Below, one piece after another: positions 44,181 to 53,901 of a DNA stretch of 64,000 nt (positions within the stretch are counted from its first letter, which is position 1; each line of letters opens with the position of its first letter). Below the pieces are notes generated by a model, which saw nothing but the letters and a program-made list of their open reading frames with translations, was not told the DNA's origin and searched no databases. The DNA lies in assembly GCA_964619935.1 (NCBI GenBank), contig CAZUGO010000032.1, forward strand, positions 138,319 through 202,318, given 5' to 3'. The translations under genes were made by a program, and so were the position numbers. The stretch is from CAZUGO01 sp964619935. GTDB lineage: Bacteria; Planctomycetota; Phycisphaerae; UBA1845; CAIVHJ01.

Positions 44181-44945
44181 TCAGCTCTTCTTCTTCTCCT
44201 TCAGAATCGCGTCGACGCGGGCCTTGTAGCCCTCGATGCTGCGATCCGCCAGCTTCAGGCCGTTGATCAGGATCGTCGGGGTGCCGCGAACACCGCACTT
44301 CTTGGCTTCCTCCATGTCGGCTTCCAACAGCTTGTCCTGGGCGGCTTCATTGGTCATCAGCGCATCGAACGCGGTCAGGTCCAGGCCCATCTGCTCGGCG
44401 TAGCCGCGGAGGTCGGTGACTTCCAGCTTCTTGGCGCCGCCGGCCATGATCATGTCATGCATCTTCCAGAAGCCGTCATCCCCCTGCTCCTGGCGGGCCA
44501 GGACGGTGGCCGCCGCGGCGGGCTTGGCTTTCTTGTGGAAGCCCAGCGGAAAATGCTTGAACACCAGCTTGACGTCGTTGGGATACTCCTTGAGGACCTG
44601 CTTGATCTTGGGATCCTCGCGAACACAGAAGGGGCATTGGAACTCGGAGAACTCGACGATGGTCACGGCGCCGTCTTTGGCGCCGAGCATCGGCGACCCC
44701 TTGATGTCCACGTCATAGATCTTGGTATCCGCCTGGGCGCGGCTTGGTGCTGCCGCGGCGGGCCGCTTCTTGATCTCGGCCAGGAGCACCTTCATGTCCT
44801 TCGACAAGTCCTGCACTTCCTTGCGTAACTCCTGGACCTCGCGGCGCAGGTCCTGAACGTCGCCACTATCCTGGGCCGAGGCCCGCGCCAGGGGGATCAG
44901 GGTCAAGGCCGCCAAGGGCAAGGCAACACACTTCCAACCATTCAT
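44181..44945 (-). CDS. Secreted DsbA-family thiol oxidoreductase with coiled-coil stalk
   Basis: 254 aa from ATG 44945 (GGAGATGAGCC upstream). Signal peptide (CVALPLAALTLIPLARASAQ), then a coiled coil (DLRREVQELRKEVQDLSKDM, about 30-60). The thioredoxin-like domain has FSEFQCPFCVRED with a CPFC active site, KHFPLGFHKKAKPAAAAT, and the cis-Pro loop GVRGTPTILING. This is the DsbA/DsbG-like Thioredoxin_4 class, which forms or isomerises disulfides in the periplasm. The coiled coil probably oligomerises it, as the stalk of DsbC/G does by other means. It is a single-gene unit with its own promoter and terminator. Confidence 0.92.
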   Translation of the reverse strand: MNGWKCVALPLAALTLIPLARASAQDSGDVQDLRREVQELRKEVQDLSKDMKVLLAEIKKRPAAAAPSRAQADTKIYDVDIKGSPMLGAKDGAVTIVEFSEFQCPFCVREDPKIKQVLKEYPNDVKLVFKHFPLGFHKKAKPAAAATVLARQEQGDDGFWKMHDMIMAGGAKKLEVTDLRGYAEQMGLDLTAFDALMTNEAAQDKLLEADMEEAKKCGVRGTPTILINGLKLADRSIEGYKARVDAILKEKKKS

Positions 44946-45024
44946 GGCTCATCTCCATTCTGAATTCGGGTTGCAAACGCGAGTATGGGATTCTACAGCA
45001 ACGTCCCATCCGGTGAAGCGCCCT

Positions 45025-45053
45025 AGTGTAAAATAGGTCGCTCCTAATGACAA
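45025..45053 (-). promoter_or_regulatory. Predicted promoter of the DsbA-like gene
   Basis: TTGTCA, 17-bp spacer, TACACT on the minus strand, with a start near 45018 about 70 nt before the ATG. The -35 is close to consensus, the -10 is four of six. Confidence 0.45.
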
Positions 45054-45212
45054 CCGCCGGGGGGGATTCGGCCGGTCGGCGATCGACCCAAGAGGCGCTG
45101 GGCCATCTGGTAAAGGCTGTGAGCACCAGAAGTTAATCCTTTCCGGACGCCGGGTGGTGAGGCCGTTCGGACGAATCCCACCACTGCCCCGCCGCCCCCG
45201 ACCGGGGCGGGG

Positions 45213-46577
45213 TCAACGCTGAGGGGGCGGGGCGATTCGCGGGTTGCGCGACCGCAGGTAGTCCAAGGTCAAGCGACTGATGTCGCAAGTGCGCTGGTGC
45301 ATGAGCTGAATGACTTGCTCATTGGCTTGGGGGCCAGCCAGCGTTCGGTACCAGGCTTCTGCCAGGATCTTGGCACACGGTTCGTTGGGGTTGAGTTGGT
45401 CTTCCTGCCGCAGGCGATCCGGGGAGTCGGTCACGGTCCGCGACCAGACGTCGGGTCCGGGCTGGATGTACGCCCGGCCGCGGTCCAGCACCGCCTTCAG
45501 GGCGAACCGTTCATTGCCGACCTGTGGCTCCGATCGCGGCGTGTAGATGTCGGTGGCGATGAAACAGCGCTCGATGCCCAGGCTGTGCAATCGGAGGGCC
45601 AGTTGGTCGAGGGCGTCGGCACCCTTGGCGATGCCCTCGCGATCGTCGGCCGCCTGCACCGGACCGGCGGGGGTGCCGGTGAGTTGCAGGGACACCTGGC
45701 AGAGGGCGACGGTTGGGGGCGGCGCCGGGCCGCGCATTCGCGGGCGGTCGCCGAAGTAGTCTCGCACCAGGGTCCCGAAGGTCGCCTGGTAAGACTTGGT
45801 GGTGCTTGCTGAATTCCAGCGTTCGACCGGCGTTCCGCCCACCGCGGCGTTGAGCACATGATAGGTGCGCTGGCTGCCGGCATGGTCGTCGAGCAGGTCC
45901 TGCAACAGCGTCGGCCAGGCGTAGGAAGAAGCGGAGCCCAGCACGACGATGGACTTCTCCTTCCCATCCAGAACGCCGGGCAGTGGCGGTGGGTGCGTTG
46001 CTGGGGTGGCCTTCGGGCCGGCCGGGTCGGGGATCCGTGCACCGCTGCTGGCGATGTCGCCGTGGGGCGCCCGGTAGACGCCGGAAAGGCGGTTCCCGCT
46101 GATCGTGCCGTGGAAGCGCAGCGCTCGGTCGTGTTCCAGCGACCGGGTAAAGGTCAGTTCGTTGCCGGACAGCCGCAGGTCAGCCAGGGGCATCTCGCGA
46201 TCCATGCTCTTCCACACGCCCGCAAGTCGTCCGCCTTCGGCAGTGATCACCATGGTCGCTTCGATGGTGCTGTCGCCGAGCCGCGAGTTCATCTGCCAGA
46301 TGCCGACCACCGCCTGCAACTGGTCAGCGGTCAACAGCGGGGGCTCCGCCGGCTCGGTGGGTTGCGTGGTGGCGGCCGGCGGTTCCTGAGGTGCGGCGGC
46401 CCGGCGCTCGTCCGTTTGCGCTGCCGCCGCGGCGCTGCAGGCCAGAGCCAGCAGGGTTACCGCCCGGCAGTACGACGGCCCTGCGGCGAGGCGCCGCCGC
46501 GATGCTCCGGGCGCGTTACCAGGGAGCCGCACGGTCGGCTTCGGGCAGGTACAGGCCATCATTGGCGTTGCATCCAT
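45213..46577 (-). CDS. Secreted SGNH-like protein, divergent
   Basis: Up to 454 aa. The start is uncertain: ATGs at 46577, 46562 and 46559 all lie inside the upstream peptidase gene, and a signal peptide (SYCRAVTLLALACSAAAAAQ) begins only near residue 35, so a non-ATG start close to 46480 is possible. A lipocalin- or extracellular-repeat-like region (VGIWQMNSRLGDSTIEATMVI, GRLAGVWKSMD, about 90-160) is followed by an SGNH-hydrolase-like part: SIVVLGSASSYAWPTLLQDLL, YHVLNAAVGGTPVERW and TVALCQVSLQL mimic blocks I-III. The classical GDS serine and ND pair are not conserved, so activity is doubtful. Family assignment is tentative. Confidence 0.6.
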   Translation of the reverse strand: MDATPMMACTCPKPTVRLPGNAPGASRRRLAAGPSYCRAVTLLALACSAAAAAQTDERRAAAPQEPPAATTQPTEPAEPPLLTADQLQAVVGIWQMNSRLGDSTIEATMVITAEGGRLAGVWKSMDREMPLADLRLSGNELTFTRSLEHDRALRFHGTISGNRLSGVYRAPHGDIASSGARIPDPAGPKATPATHPPPLPGVLDGKEKSIVVLGSASSYAWPTLLQDLLDDHAGSQRTYHVLNAAVGGTPVERWNSASTTKSYQATFGTLVRDYFGDRPRMRGPAPPPTVALCQVSLQLTGTPAGPVQAADDREGIAKGADALDQLALRLHSLGIERCFIATDIYTPRSEPQVGNERFALKAVLDRGRAYIQPGPDVWSRTVTDSPDRLRQEDQLNPNEPCAKILAEAWYRTLAGPQANEQVIQLMHQRTCDISRLTLDYLRSRNPRIAPPPQR

Positions 46578-48552
46578 AGGCTTCGTAGAACCCTGGGTGA
46601 TGCCGGACGATCTGGTTGACCCGCGCTTCGGGAAGGGCGTGAGGATCGACCTTCAGCCGGCGGACCCGTTCCTGCGGCCTCATCAGACCACACCAGATGC
46701 GGGCGTATTGCAGGAAGAACTCGCGCTGCTGCCGACGGGCCTCCTGGGGATCGTCGGAGAACCGCACGGTCTGGTAACCGAAGGCCAGCCCGGTGAGGTC
46801 ACCGATATTCTCGCCCAACGTCAGGGCGCCGTCATGGCACACCGGCGGCTCCGCGGCCTCCGGGGCGTCGTAGCAGACCTCATCGAATTGCCCGACCAGC
46901 TTGGTGGTGCGGCGTTCGAATTCCGCGAGATCGGCCGCGGTCATCCAGGGGTCGAGGCGACCCTGAGCGTCGTACTTGGAGCCCTTGTCGTCGATGGCGT
47001 GGCCCAGTTCGTGCCCGACGACCACACCGACGGCGCCCAGGTTGACGTGATCCGGCAGGTCCGGATCGTAGAACGGATACTGCAGAATGCCCACCGGCAT
47101 CACGAACTGGTTGTTCGGCGGGCTGTAATAGGCGTTGACGGTCAGCGGTCCCATGCCCCACAGGTTCTTGTTGCGGGGCACCTGCAGGCGGTCCAAGGTC
47201 TTGGCCAGGCGCTTCTCGCTGAGCAGGCGGCCATTCAACAGCGGCTGGTCAGGCTGATAGTCGGCCGGGTAGTTGAAATTCCAGTCGGCTTCGGTCTTGG
47301 GCTTGACCAGCATCATGGAGGTCGCTTCCATCTTGGTGATGGCTGCCGCCCGGCCTTCGGGACTCAGCCAGGTGTTCTGCTGCAGTCGCTCGATCATCGA
47401 CCGGCGTACGCCGTCGACCAGCCCTTCGAACCTGGCTTGATCAAAACCGGGGAAGAACACGTCCACCAGTTCGGCGTCCAGTTCCTGCCGCAGGTCGCCC
47501 ATCACCAGTGTGGTGCAGCGTTCCTGGCGATCTGAGCGGCTCGGCGGGCCGCCCAGGTGCTTGTGGCGAAACTGGAATTGCTTCTTGAAGTAACCGGGGT
47601 AGGCGTCGTCCAGCAGCGGGGCCAGCGCGTGGAACAGGTACACGCTCTTGAGCGCTTCTGGATCACGGTCCCCCAACGCCTGGTTGAGGAACGCAAAGTA
47701 GGTGGGCGTGTAGAAGCGGATGCGGGTACGTTCTGGAATCCGGGACAGCACCGTGCTGAGCCGCAGGTTGGGGTAGCGAGCCAGCAGGGTACCCCGGGTG
47801 ATCCACTCCTTACGGACTGACAGTTCACGCCACTCGGCGGGCCGCGGGTAGACCTGGGCGAAATCGCATTCGAAGTCGACCAGCCAGTCGGCTCGCCGTG
47901 CGGGCTGGTCGGCCCCGATGGTCCGGAAGAAGGTTCCGGCCAGCGCCCGATAGTCGTCGAGAACCTGGTCGCGTTCGTAGTAGCTGCGCTCGGGCAGGAA
48001 CATCAGGTGGCCGGCGCCCAAGGACACATCCAGCCACTCCGGCGAATCGGGGTTGGCCGGGCTGTTGAGCGACAGGAAGCTGAACTCCGGCTCCAGGATG
48101 TGGTCGGCGAGCAGCTGTTGAAAGGCCGCCCGATCGCCGGCGTCGTCGACCTGTCGACGGATCCGCCGGACCTCGTCGCGCTCCTCGGCGGCCCGGGCCG
48201 GGGCGTCCATGCAGGCCTGGTAGTAGTCGCTGATCTCGCGGGCCCGCTCGCTGACATTGCTCTGGGCGGTCAGCTCGGCAAGGTATTGCTGTTTGGCGGC
48301 CAGCAGCCGCTCGTGGGAATCGCTGAACGAGTAGATGTGCCGGCTGCGATCATCACGCAGGGTGAAGGAGTTGTTGACCGCCGAGCAGGCATACTCGAAG
48401 AAGTCGTCGCAGGGATCGATCTCGGCGTTGACCGGAAACTCCCGGCGCGGCGGGATGGTATGGGTAGCCGAGCGCTGGGGGTGCGTGCATCCGGCGATCA
48501 GGGCCGCTGCGGCGGCCAGCGGCACCAGGCGGATCAGGAGTCTCAGGTTCAT
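46516..48552 (-). CDS. M13 (neprilysin-like) zinc metallopeptidase, lipoprotein
   Basis: 678 aa from ATG 48552; a GTG three bases upstream also fits. A lipoprotein signal (LAAAAALIAGC) precedes DPCDDFFEYACSAV, the M13 N-terminal signature. VNAYYSPPNNQFVMPVGILQYPFYD matches the substrate-binding NAYY motif. Zinc site: VVGHELGHAIDD (HExxH near 514-518) and the third ligand in LGENIGDLTG. Catalysis is metal-dependent cleavage of peptides outside the cytoplasm. Length and order match bacterial PepO. The following gene overlaps its end. Confidence 0.95.
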   Translation of the reverse strand: MNLRLLIRLVPLAAAAALIAGCTHPQRSATHTIPPRREFPVNAEIDPCDDFFEYACSAVNNSFTLRDDRSRHIYSFSDSHERLLAAKQQYLAELTAQSNVSERAREISDYYQACMDAPARAAEERDEVRRIRRQVDDAGDRAAFQQLLADHILEPEFSFLSLNSPANPDSPEWLDVSLGAGHLMFLPERSYYERDQVLDDYRALAGTFFRTIGADQPARRADWLVDFECDFAQVYPRPAEWRELSVRKEWITRGTLLARYPNLRLSTVLSRIPERTRIRFYTPTYFAFLNQALGDRDPEALKSVYLFHALAPLLDDAYPGYFKKQFQFRHKHLGGPPSRSDRQERCTTLVMGDLRQELDAELVDVFFPGFDQARFEGLVDGVRRSMIERLQQNTWLSPEGRAAAITKMEATSMMLVKPKTEADWNFNYPADYQPDQPLLNGRLLSEKRLAKTLDRLQVPRNKNLWGMGPLTVNAYYSPPNNQFVMPVGILQYPFYDPDLPDHVNLGAVGVVVGHELGHAIDDKGSKYDAQGRLDPWMTAADLAEFERRTTKLVGQFDEVCYDAPEAAEPPVCHDGALTLGENIGDLTGLAFGYQTVRFSDDPQEARRQQREFFLQYARIWCGLMRPQERVRRLKVDPHALPEARVNQIVRHHPGFYEAYGCNANDGLYLPEADRAAPW

Positions 48553-48681
48553 CACGCATCCCTCACGGAGGCCCCGCCGATTGCCGATCGGCAGCCGCCT
48601 TCAGACCAGAACGGAACGACCGCGCCGCCGGTGGGGGCGGCGCGATCTGGAGCTTGTGCACCGCAGGCCGCGGCGGTTGGC

Positions 48682-49254
48682 CTATTGGCGCTGGCTGGTG
48701 CCGGTTATCGTCATGTAGGTGGTCAACCCCAGAGAATCGGTTTCCGTCCAGCTCCATTCCATACTGCGGGCGTCGGTGAGCTTCATGGTGCCTTTGCCGC
48801 AGGACTTGCGACCGTCGCGATCCCAGGAATCCGCTTTCATGTGCCAGGTGCCGGTGGCTTCGTCGTAGGTGGACGTGCCTCGGCTGTGGTCGCCGAAGTT
48901 GGATGCTGAACTCATGCGATAGCAGTTGGACCCGGCATCCCACCACATCAGGTTAATGCCCTTCATGGTTTGGTCGGGCCCCATTTCGTGTTCCCAGTTC
49001 TCGACCAGCACCCAGCGGTCGGCATCCCAGCGAAAAGAGTGCCGGCCCTTGCTGTCCTTAAACTCCTGACCCATGACGTTGCCCTGGGCCGTGCCGCTCC
49101 ATGACCCCACGAAGGCATTCAGCCGATCCAGCTCGATCGGACGAGCCGGCTGCTTCATCATTTCGGCCATGGCTTTGGGATCCATGTGGCTCTTGCACCC
49201 AGCCAGCGCCGCCAGAGCCACACCGCAGACCGACCATGCTACCACTCGCTGCAT
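48682..49254 (-). CDS. DUF1579-like lipoprotein
   Basis: 190 aa from ATG 49254, with AGGAG upstream. Signal peptide and lipobox (GVALAALAGC). The body is an antiparallel beta domain of DUF1579 type: LNAFVGSWSGTAQG, the strand FRWDADRWVLVENWEHEM, MKGINLMWWDAGSNCYRMSS and GTWHMKADSWDRDG. The function of this lipocalin-like family is unknown. It begins 40 bp after the isocitrate dehydrogenase stop on the same strand, so the two may be one transcript; no metabolic link is evident. Confidence 0.8.
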   Translation of the reverse strand: MQRVVAWSVCGVALAALAGCKSHMDPKAMAEMMKQPARPIELDRLNAFVGSWSGTAQGNVMGQEFKDSKGRHSFRWDADRWVLVENWEHEMGPDQTMKGINLMWWDAGSNCYRMSSASNFGDHSRGTSTYDEATGTWHMKADSWDRDGRKSCGKGTMKLTDARSMEWSWTETDSLGLTTYMTITGTSQRQ

Positions 49255-49294
49255 GATGAATTCTCCTAAACCTGAGGAATCACAAGAAACCGAG

Positions 49295-50569
49295 TCATCG
49301 GGACATATGTTGGATGACGGCGTCACCGAATTCAGAACACTTCAAGAGCCTGGCACCGCTCATCAATCGCTCGAAATCGTAGGTTACGGTCTTGGCCGTG
49401 ATGGCACCGGCCATCCCCTGGACGACCTGGTCCGCAGCCTCGGTCCACCCCAGGTAGCGTAACATCATCTCGCCACTGAGGATCAGCGAGCCAGGGTTGA
49501 CCTTGTCCTGCCCGGCGTACTTCGGAGCCGTGCCGTGGGTGGCCTCGAAAATGGCATGCCCGGTTTCGTAGTTGATGTTGCCGCCGGGGGCGATGCCGAT
49601 ACCGCCCACGCAGGCCGCCAGGGCATCGGAGATGTAGTCGCCGTTGAGGTTCAAGGTGGCGATGACGTCGTAGTCTCCCGGCCGCGTCAGAATCTGCTGC
49701 AAAAAGGCGTCGGCGATGACGTCCTTGATGACCACTTCGTGCCTGGTGTCGGGGTCGCGAATCACCTGCCACGGGCCGCCGTCGAGGTCGGTGGCCCCGA
49801 ACTGCTCGCGGGCACACAGGTAGCCCCAGTCGCGGAAGGCCCCCTCGGTGTATTTCATGATGTTGCCTTTGTGCACCAGGGTGACGCTGCGGCGGTCGTG
49901 GTCGAGGGCGTACTGGATGGCCGCCCGCATCAGCCGGGTGGTGCCCTCGGCGCTGACCGGCTTGATGCCGAAGCCCGCCGTCTTGGGGAAGCGGATCTTG
50001 CGGGCCAGCTCCGGGAAATTGGCGCTGAACAGTTGTTTGAACTTCTGGCAGTCCTCGCTCCCAGCCTTGAACTCGATCCCGGCGTAAATGTCCTCGGAGT
50101 TCTCGCGGAAGATCACCATGTCGGTGTTCTGAGGATGGGTCACCGGCGAGGGCACGCCTTCGAAATAGCGTACCGGGCGCAGGCACACATACAGGTCCAA
50201 TTGTTGGCGGAGGGCCACATTGAGCGATCGAATGCCGCCGCCGACCGGCGTGGTCAAGGGGCCCTTGATGCCGACGTGGAATTCCTTGAATGCTTCCAGT
50301 GTTTCTTCAGGCAACCAGTTGCCGAACCGCCGGTGCGCTTTTTCGCCGGCGTAGACTTCCATCCAGCCGATCCGGCGCTCGTCGCCGTAGGCCCGCTGCA
50401 CGGCCGCGTCCAGCACCCGGACGCTGGCCGCCCAGATCTCCGGGCCGATGCCGTCACCCTCAATAAAAGGAATAATGGGTCGGTTGGGAACCTGCAGGTG
50501 GCCGTCTTCGGCCACCTCGATCGGTTGGGCGTCCGGCGGGACCTTGATGTGGACGGCGTTGGTGCTCAT
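49295..50569 (-). CDS. icd: NADP-dependent isocitrate dehydrogenase
   Basis: 424 aa from ATG 50569 (GAGGAG upstream). IPFIEGDGIGPEIW opens the fold. GGGIRSLNVALRQQLDLYVCLRPVRYF holds the isocitrate-binding Ser and Arg residues. RENSEDIYAGIEF, VTLVHKGNIMKYTEG (catalytic Lys region) and LNLNGDYISDALAACVGG (metal Asp residues) follow. HGTAPKYAGQDKVNPGS contains Lys-Tyr at the positions that select NADP over NAD in E. coli Icd. It makes 2-oxoglutarate in the TCA cycle and pairs functionally with the ppc gene elsewhere in the window. Confidence 0.96.
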   Translation of the reverse strand: MSTNAVHIKVPPDAQPIEVAEDGHLQVPNRPIIPFIEGDGIGPEIWAASVRVLDAAVQRAYGDERRIGWMEVYAGEKAHRRFGNWLPEETLEAFKEFHVGIKGPLTTPVGGGIRSLNVALRQQLDLYVCLRPVRYFEGVPSPVTHPQNTDMVIFRENSEDIYAGIEFKAGSEDCQKFKQLFSANFPELARKIRFPKTAGFGIKPVSAEGTTRLMRAAIQYALDHDRRSVTLVHKGNIMKYTEGAFRDWGYLCAREQFGATDLDGGPWQVIRDPDTRHEVVIKDVIADAFLQQILTRPGDYDVIATLNLNGDYISDALAACVGGIGIAPGGNINYETGHAIFEATHGTAPKYAGQDKVNPGSLILSGEMMLRYLGWTEAADQVVQGMAGAITAKTVTYDFERLMSGARLLKCSEFGDAVIQHMSR

Positions 50570-50773
50570 GACGACTCCTCGCGGGCCGGGCCCTGGGCCC
50601 GAAAACCAAGCGGGAATGCTAAGGTCTTGTCGGCGGCATGTCAATTTCCAGGCCTTCAGGGCGGTGCGCGCCCCTGTATGAAAAAGATCGTCTTCCGCCT
50701 ATCATGGGAGACAGCAACGACCCCAATCCAAAGAAACGCGCGGCGCGCCGCCGAGCGAAAGGAGACCCAGCAG

Positions 50774-51307
50774 ATGCCGGAAGAGAGAAACGACGTGCAG
50801 ACGTTCAAGGGCACCCCGCTGACGTTGGTCGGTCCGGCCCTGGAGGTCGGAACCCCGGCGGCCGAGTTTACATTGGTGGCCAACGATCTCAGCGAAGTCA
50901 ACATGCGGACCTTCGCCGGCAAGGTCAAGATCCTGAACATTGTACCTTCGCTCGATACCCCGGTGTGTGACCGGCAGACCCGGCGGTTCAACGAGGAGGC
51001 CGCTGCCCTGGGGGACCGCGTGGTGGTCCTGGCGATCAGCCGCGACCTGCCCTTCGCCCAGAAACGCTGGTGCGCCGCCGCCGGGATCGATCGTGTCCAG
51101 ACCCTCAGCGCCTTCCGCCATCCCGAATTCGGCGTGAAATACGGCGTGCTGATCAAGGAGGGGCCGCTGGCCAGCCTGTTGGCCCGGAGCGTCTTCGTGA
51201 TTGATGGTCACAACAAGCTGGCTTACCAGCAGATCGTGCCCGAGTTGGCCGCCGAACCGGACTATGCCCCGGTGCTTGAAGCGGCGCGACGCGCCGCCCG
51301 CGACTAG
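50774..51307 (+). CDS. tpx: Thiol peroxidase, atypical 2-Cys (Tpx)
   Basis: 177 aa from ATG 50774, with AAAGGAG upstream; the frame is open far upstream, where it only shadows the divergent icd gene. Peroxidatic Cys in PSLDTPVCDRQTRRF (near residue 62) with the Tpx-type Thr four before it; resolving Cys in AQKRWCAAAGIDRVQTLSAF. N-terminal FKGTPLTLVG and C-terminal VFVIDGHNKLAYQQIV complete the family pattern. It reduces peroxides with electrons from thioredoxin. It is a single-gene unit closed by an intrinsic terminator. Confidence 0.95.
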   Translation: MPEERNDVQTFKGTPLTLVGPALEVGTPAAEFTLVANDLSEVNMRTFAGKVKILNIVPSLDTPVCDRQTRRFNEEAAALGDRVVVLAISRDLPFAQKRWCAAAGIDRVQTLSAFRHPEFGVKYGVLIKEGPLASLLARSVFVIDGHNKLAYQQIVPELAAEPDYAPVLEAARRAARD

Positions 51308-51329
51308 ACCGGCTGCACCGCCCGATCCT

Positions 51330-51363
51330 CCGGTCTCGGGGCTGCTCCGGGGCCGGTTTTTTT
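51330..51363 (+). terminator. Intrinsic terminator of tpx
   Basis: A 27-nt sequence (51330-51356) folds into 12 pairs (several G-U) with a 3-nt loop, followed by seven T, 22 nt after the stop. Confidence 0.88.
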
Positions 51364-51545
51364 GTGGCCGCAACGCCCGCGGCGGGCCGGGCATCATCAT
51401 CAGCCCCGCGCCGCATTGCCCTCATTCGGGGAGTGACCTAAGATTCAGTGGATGGGGGAGCGGCTCGGGCGGCACCCTGCCGGACCCTCCGACGACCTGT
51501 CCCGTAGCCGCAGGTTCAGCGCACGGCTGCGAATACACGAAAGCC

Positions 51546-53888
51546 ATGATGCAATTGCTCCGGGCTTCCACACTTGCCATGCTGCTGGCGTTGTCGCGCG
51601 GCACCCCGGTGTCGGCCGAAATCGCCGCCGAATTCGTGACGGTCGGGTTTCCGTCCGGCGGGTCCCAGGTAGCCATGTATCGCGGCGGCGCCTACGCCCC
51701 GGCGGGGGTCCGCGTGACCCTGACCAACGAGGAGGCCCGCACCGTCTTTCTGCAGGTTCAGCAGGACGACCTCGACGGCGACCTGGTGGTCAGCACTCAG
51801 ATGGTCGGGCTGGCACCTGATCTGGCGGGCACGGTGGCCACCCGCTGGCTGTACTTCGTGCCCAACCCTGATTTTCGCGCCGGAGCGTCGGCCCTGACCC
51901 TGCAAGTCCTCGATTCCGACGGCGAGCCGCTGGCCGTGTTCCACAATGGCGAATCGACCCGCCGGGTGCGCTTGCCGTACCTGCCCGAGGTGTTGCCCAG
52001 CGAGGTGACCTTGGTCTTGAGCATCAGCGACAGCGGTGCCGGCTGGGCCGGACGGCTCAATGACGAGGGCACGGAGGACGGCAGCGAGTTTCTGCAGCCA
52101 ATCCGCTTGTCGCACATTTCGCCGGACCTGATCCCGGATCACTGGCATGGGCTGGAGGCAGTCGACGTCATCATCTGGGAAGCGGCCGATCCGTCGGCGG
52201 TGAGCGCGTACCAGCAACGGGCGGTTCTGGACTGGGTCCGCAACGGCGGCCGGCTGCTGCTGGCCGCCGGGTCCACGGCGGACGTCCTGCTGAACAGCGA
52301 ACTGGGCAAGGAGCTGCCCTTCGCCGCGGTCCACGGGCTGCAGGTTGCCAGGGGGCTGCCCGCGAAGCTGCTCCGCGGCAACTTCCAGAGCGCCGATCCG
52401 ACCGAGCAGGTCTATGAGCCGCCGGTGGCGGTCGGCCGCTACGACCTTCGCGAAGGGGCCGAGCCGCTGGTCCAGAGTCTGGCCGGCACGCAAACCTACC
52501 TCGCCCGCAGATCATTGGGCCAAGGGTCGATCATCTGCCTGGCGTTGTCGCTCAAGGATCTGTGGTCCCAGGATCCCGAGCCCCGGCAGGTCCGCGGGTT
52601 TTTCGGCAAGGTGCTGCAACTGCGCGAACGCGATGCCCCGGGCGCCGAAGCGGTCGGGCTCGGCATTGGGAATCCCATGGAGTTGCCCGGGCGGATGCAC
52701 GACTTCATTAACTTCGGCGGGGCGACCACCATCTATTTTCTGATCGCAATGGTCTTCGTGGTGGTTTACGGCCTGGCGGCGACCTGGGGCAGTTGGTTTG
52801 TGCTGCGGTCCCGTGGTCTGTTGCAGCACAGTTGGACGGTGTATTTCCTGGCGGTCGCCGCCGCCAGCCTGATCAGCCTGATCGCCGTGCAGGTCATCCG
52901 CGGGGTCCGCAATGAACTGAAGCAACTCACCATCGTGGACGCGACGACCGGCACGCGCAGCGCCGCGGCCTTCTGCTACTTTGGGCTGAAGACCCCCACG
53001 TACGTCGAGGACTTTGACTTCTGGCTGCCGGTCGACGGCCGCGGCGTGACCGAGCCGGAGCGGACCCTCAACTACCTGCGGCCGCTGTCGCCGCAGGTCG
53101 GGATGTCCGGTGAAGCCCGCCGCCGTTTTGCCGACACCAAGCGCTACCGGGCCCGCACCACGTTCGCCCAGTTGCACGGCGTTCCCATCCGGGCCACCCT
53201 GAAACAGGTCGAGGGTCATTGGAACGGCCAGTTGGACGGCAAGATCTCCGCGTCCATCCGCCTGCGGCCGAATGCCCCGCTCGATGAAGTGCCGTTTCAG
53301 GAGGGCAGCGTGATCACTTCTGATCTCGGGCATGATCTGGCAGACTGTTACCTGCTGCACGCCCGGCTGAGTTCGGCGGTGGTCGCCGGCCGCCGGCACC
53401 AGAGCATCGACGTCTGGCCGCTGGGCCACCTGCCCGACGGTCAGCCGCTGGACGTCGTGCAGCGCATCGTGAACCTGGGCGCCTTGGCTCTGAAACCGGA
53501 AGAGCGCCGCCTCAAGGCCTATCAGCAGGCCTGGGTGGAGGGACTGCAGCGGACCCAGTGGACGCTGGGGCGCTTCGAGGCCGATCCGCGGCGGAACCTC
53601 AGCGATTGGCAGCGGGCCATCATGCTGCTGAGCACTTTCGACGAATACGAGGTCCCGATCGAAAAGTCCTACGGCTACTACAGCGGCCGCAACGAGATTC
53701 AGCGGACCCACTGCCGCCGCCTGGACCGCTCGGCCGACCTGGAGCCGGGCCGGCTGCTGCTGGTCGGGTTTGCCCGGGACGACGGCCCGGCCCGGTTGTT
53801 TGCCGGGCGCGGCGGCGCCGCCCTCCGGCCGCTGATGCCCAAGGAAGCGCTGACCGTCTACCGCATCCTCATTCCCGTGGAACCATGA
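51546..53888 (+). CDS. Secreted/membrane protein, first gene of an ABC transporter operon
   Basis: 780 aa from ATG 51546. Signal peptide (LLRASTLAMLLALSRGTPVSA), then an extracytoplasmic part of about 370 residues. It contains a glutamine-amidotransferase-like or ThuA-like segment (VDVIIWEAADPSAV, LDWVRNGGRLLLAAGSTADVLL). Two membrane helices follow (about 395-425 and 435-460), then a large domain of unknown type (TYVEDFDFWLPVDG, FAQLHGVPIRATLKQVEG). This topology resembles the gliding/ABC-associated GldG-type proteins in outline only. It ends 13 bp before the ABC ATPase start. A role in export or envelope assembly with the transporter is inference. Confidence 0.65.
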   Translation: MMQLLRASTLAMLLALSRGTPVSAEIAAEFVTVGFPSGGSQVAMYRGGAYAPAGVRVTLTNEEARTVFLQVQQDDLDGDLVVSTQMVGLAPDLAGTVATRWLYFVPNPDFRAGASALTLQVLDSDGEPLAVFHNGESTRRVRLPYLPEVLPSEVTLVLSISDSGAGWAGRLNDEGTEDGSEFLQPIRLSHISPDLIPDHWHGLEAVDVIIWEAADPSAVSAYQQRAVLDWVRNGGRLLLAAGSTADVLLNSELGKELPFAAVHGLQVARGLPAKLLRGNFQSADPTEQVYEPPVAVGRYDLREGAEPLVQSLAGTQTYLARRSLGQGSIICLALSLKDLWSQDPEPRQVRGFFGKVLQLRERDAPGAEAVGLGIGNPMELPGRMHDFINFGGATTIYFLIAMVFVVVYGLAATWGSWFVLRSRGLLQHSWTVYFLAVAAASLISLIAVQVIRGVRNELKQLTIVDATTGTRSAAAFCYFGLKTPTYVEDFDFWLPVDGRGVTEPERTLNYLRPLSPQVGMSGEARRRFADTKRYRARTTFAQLHGVPIRATLKQVEGHWNGQLDGKISASIRLRPNAPLDEVPFQEGSVITSDLGHDLADCYLLHARLSSAVVAGRRHQSIDVWPLGHLPDGQPLDVVQRIVNLGALALKPEERRLKAYQQAWVEGLQRTQWTLGRFEADPRRNLSDWQRAIMLLSTFDEYEVPIEKSYGYYSGRNEIQRTHCRRLDRSADLEPGRLLLVGFARDDGPARLFAGRGGAALRPLMPKEALTVYRILIPVEP

Positions 53889-53901
53889 TGAGGGCCCCCG
53901 C

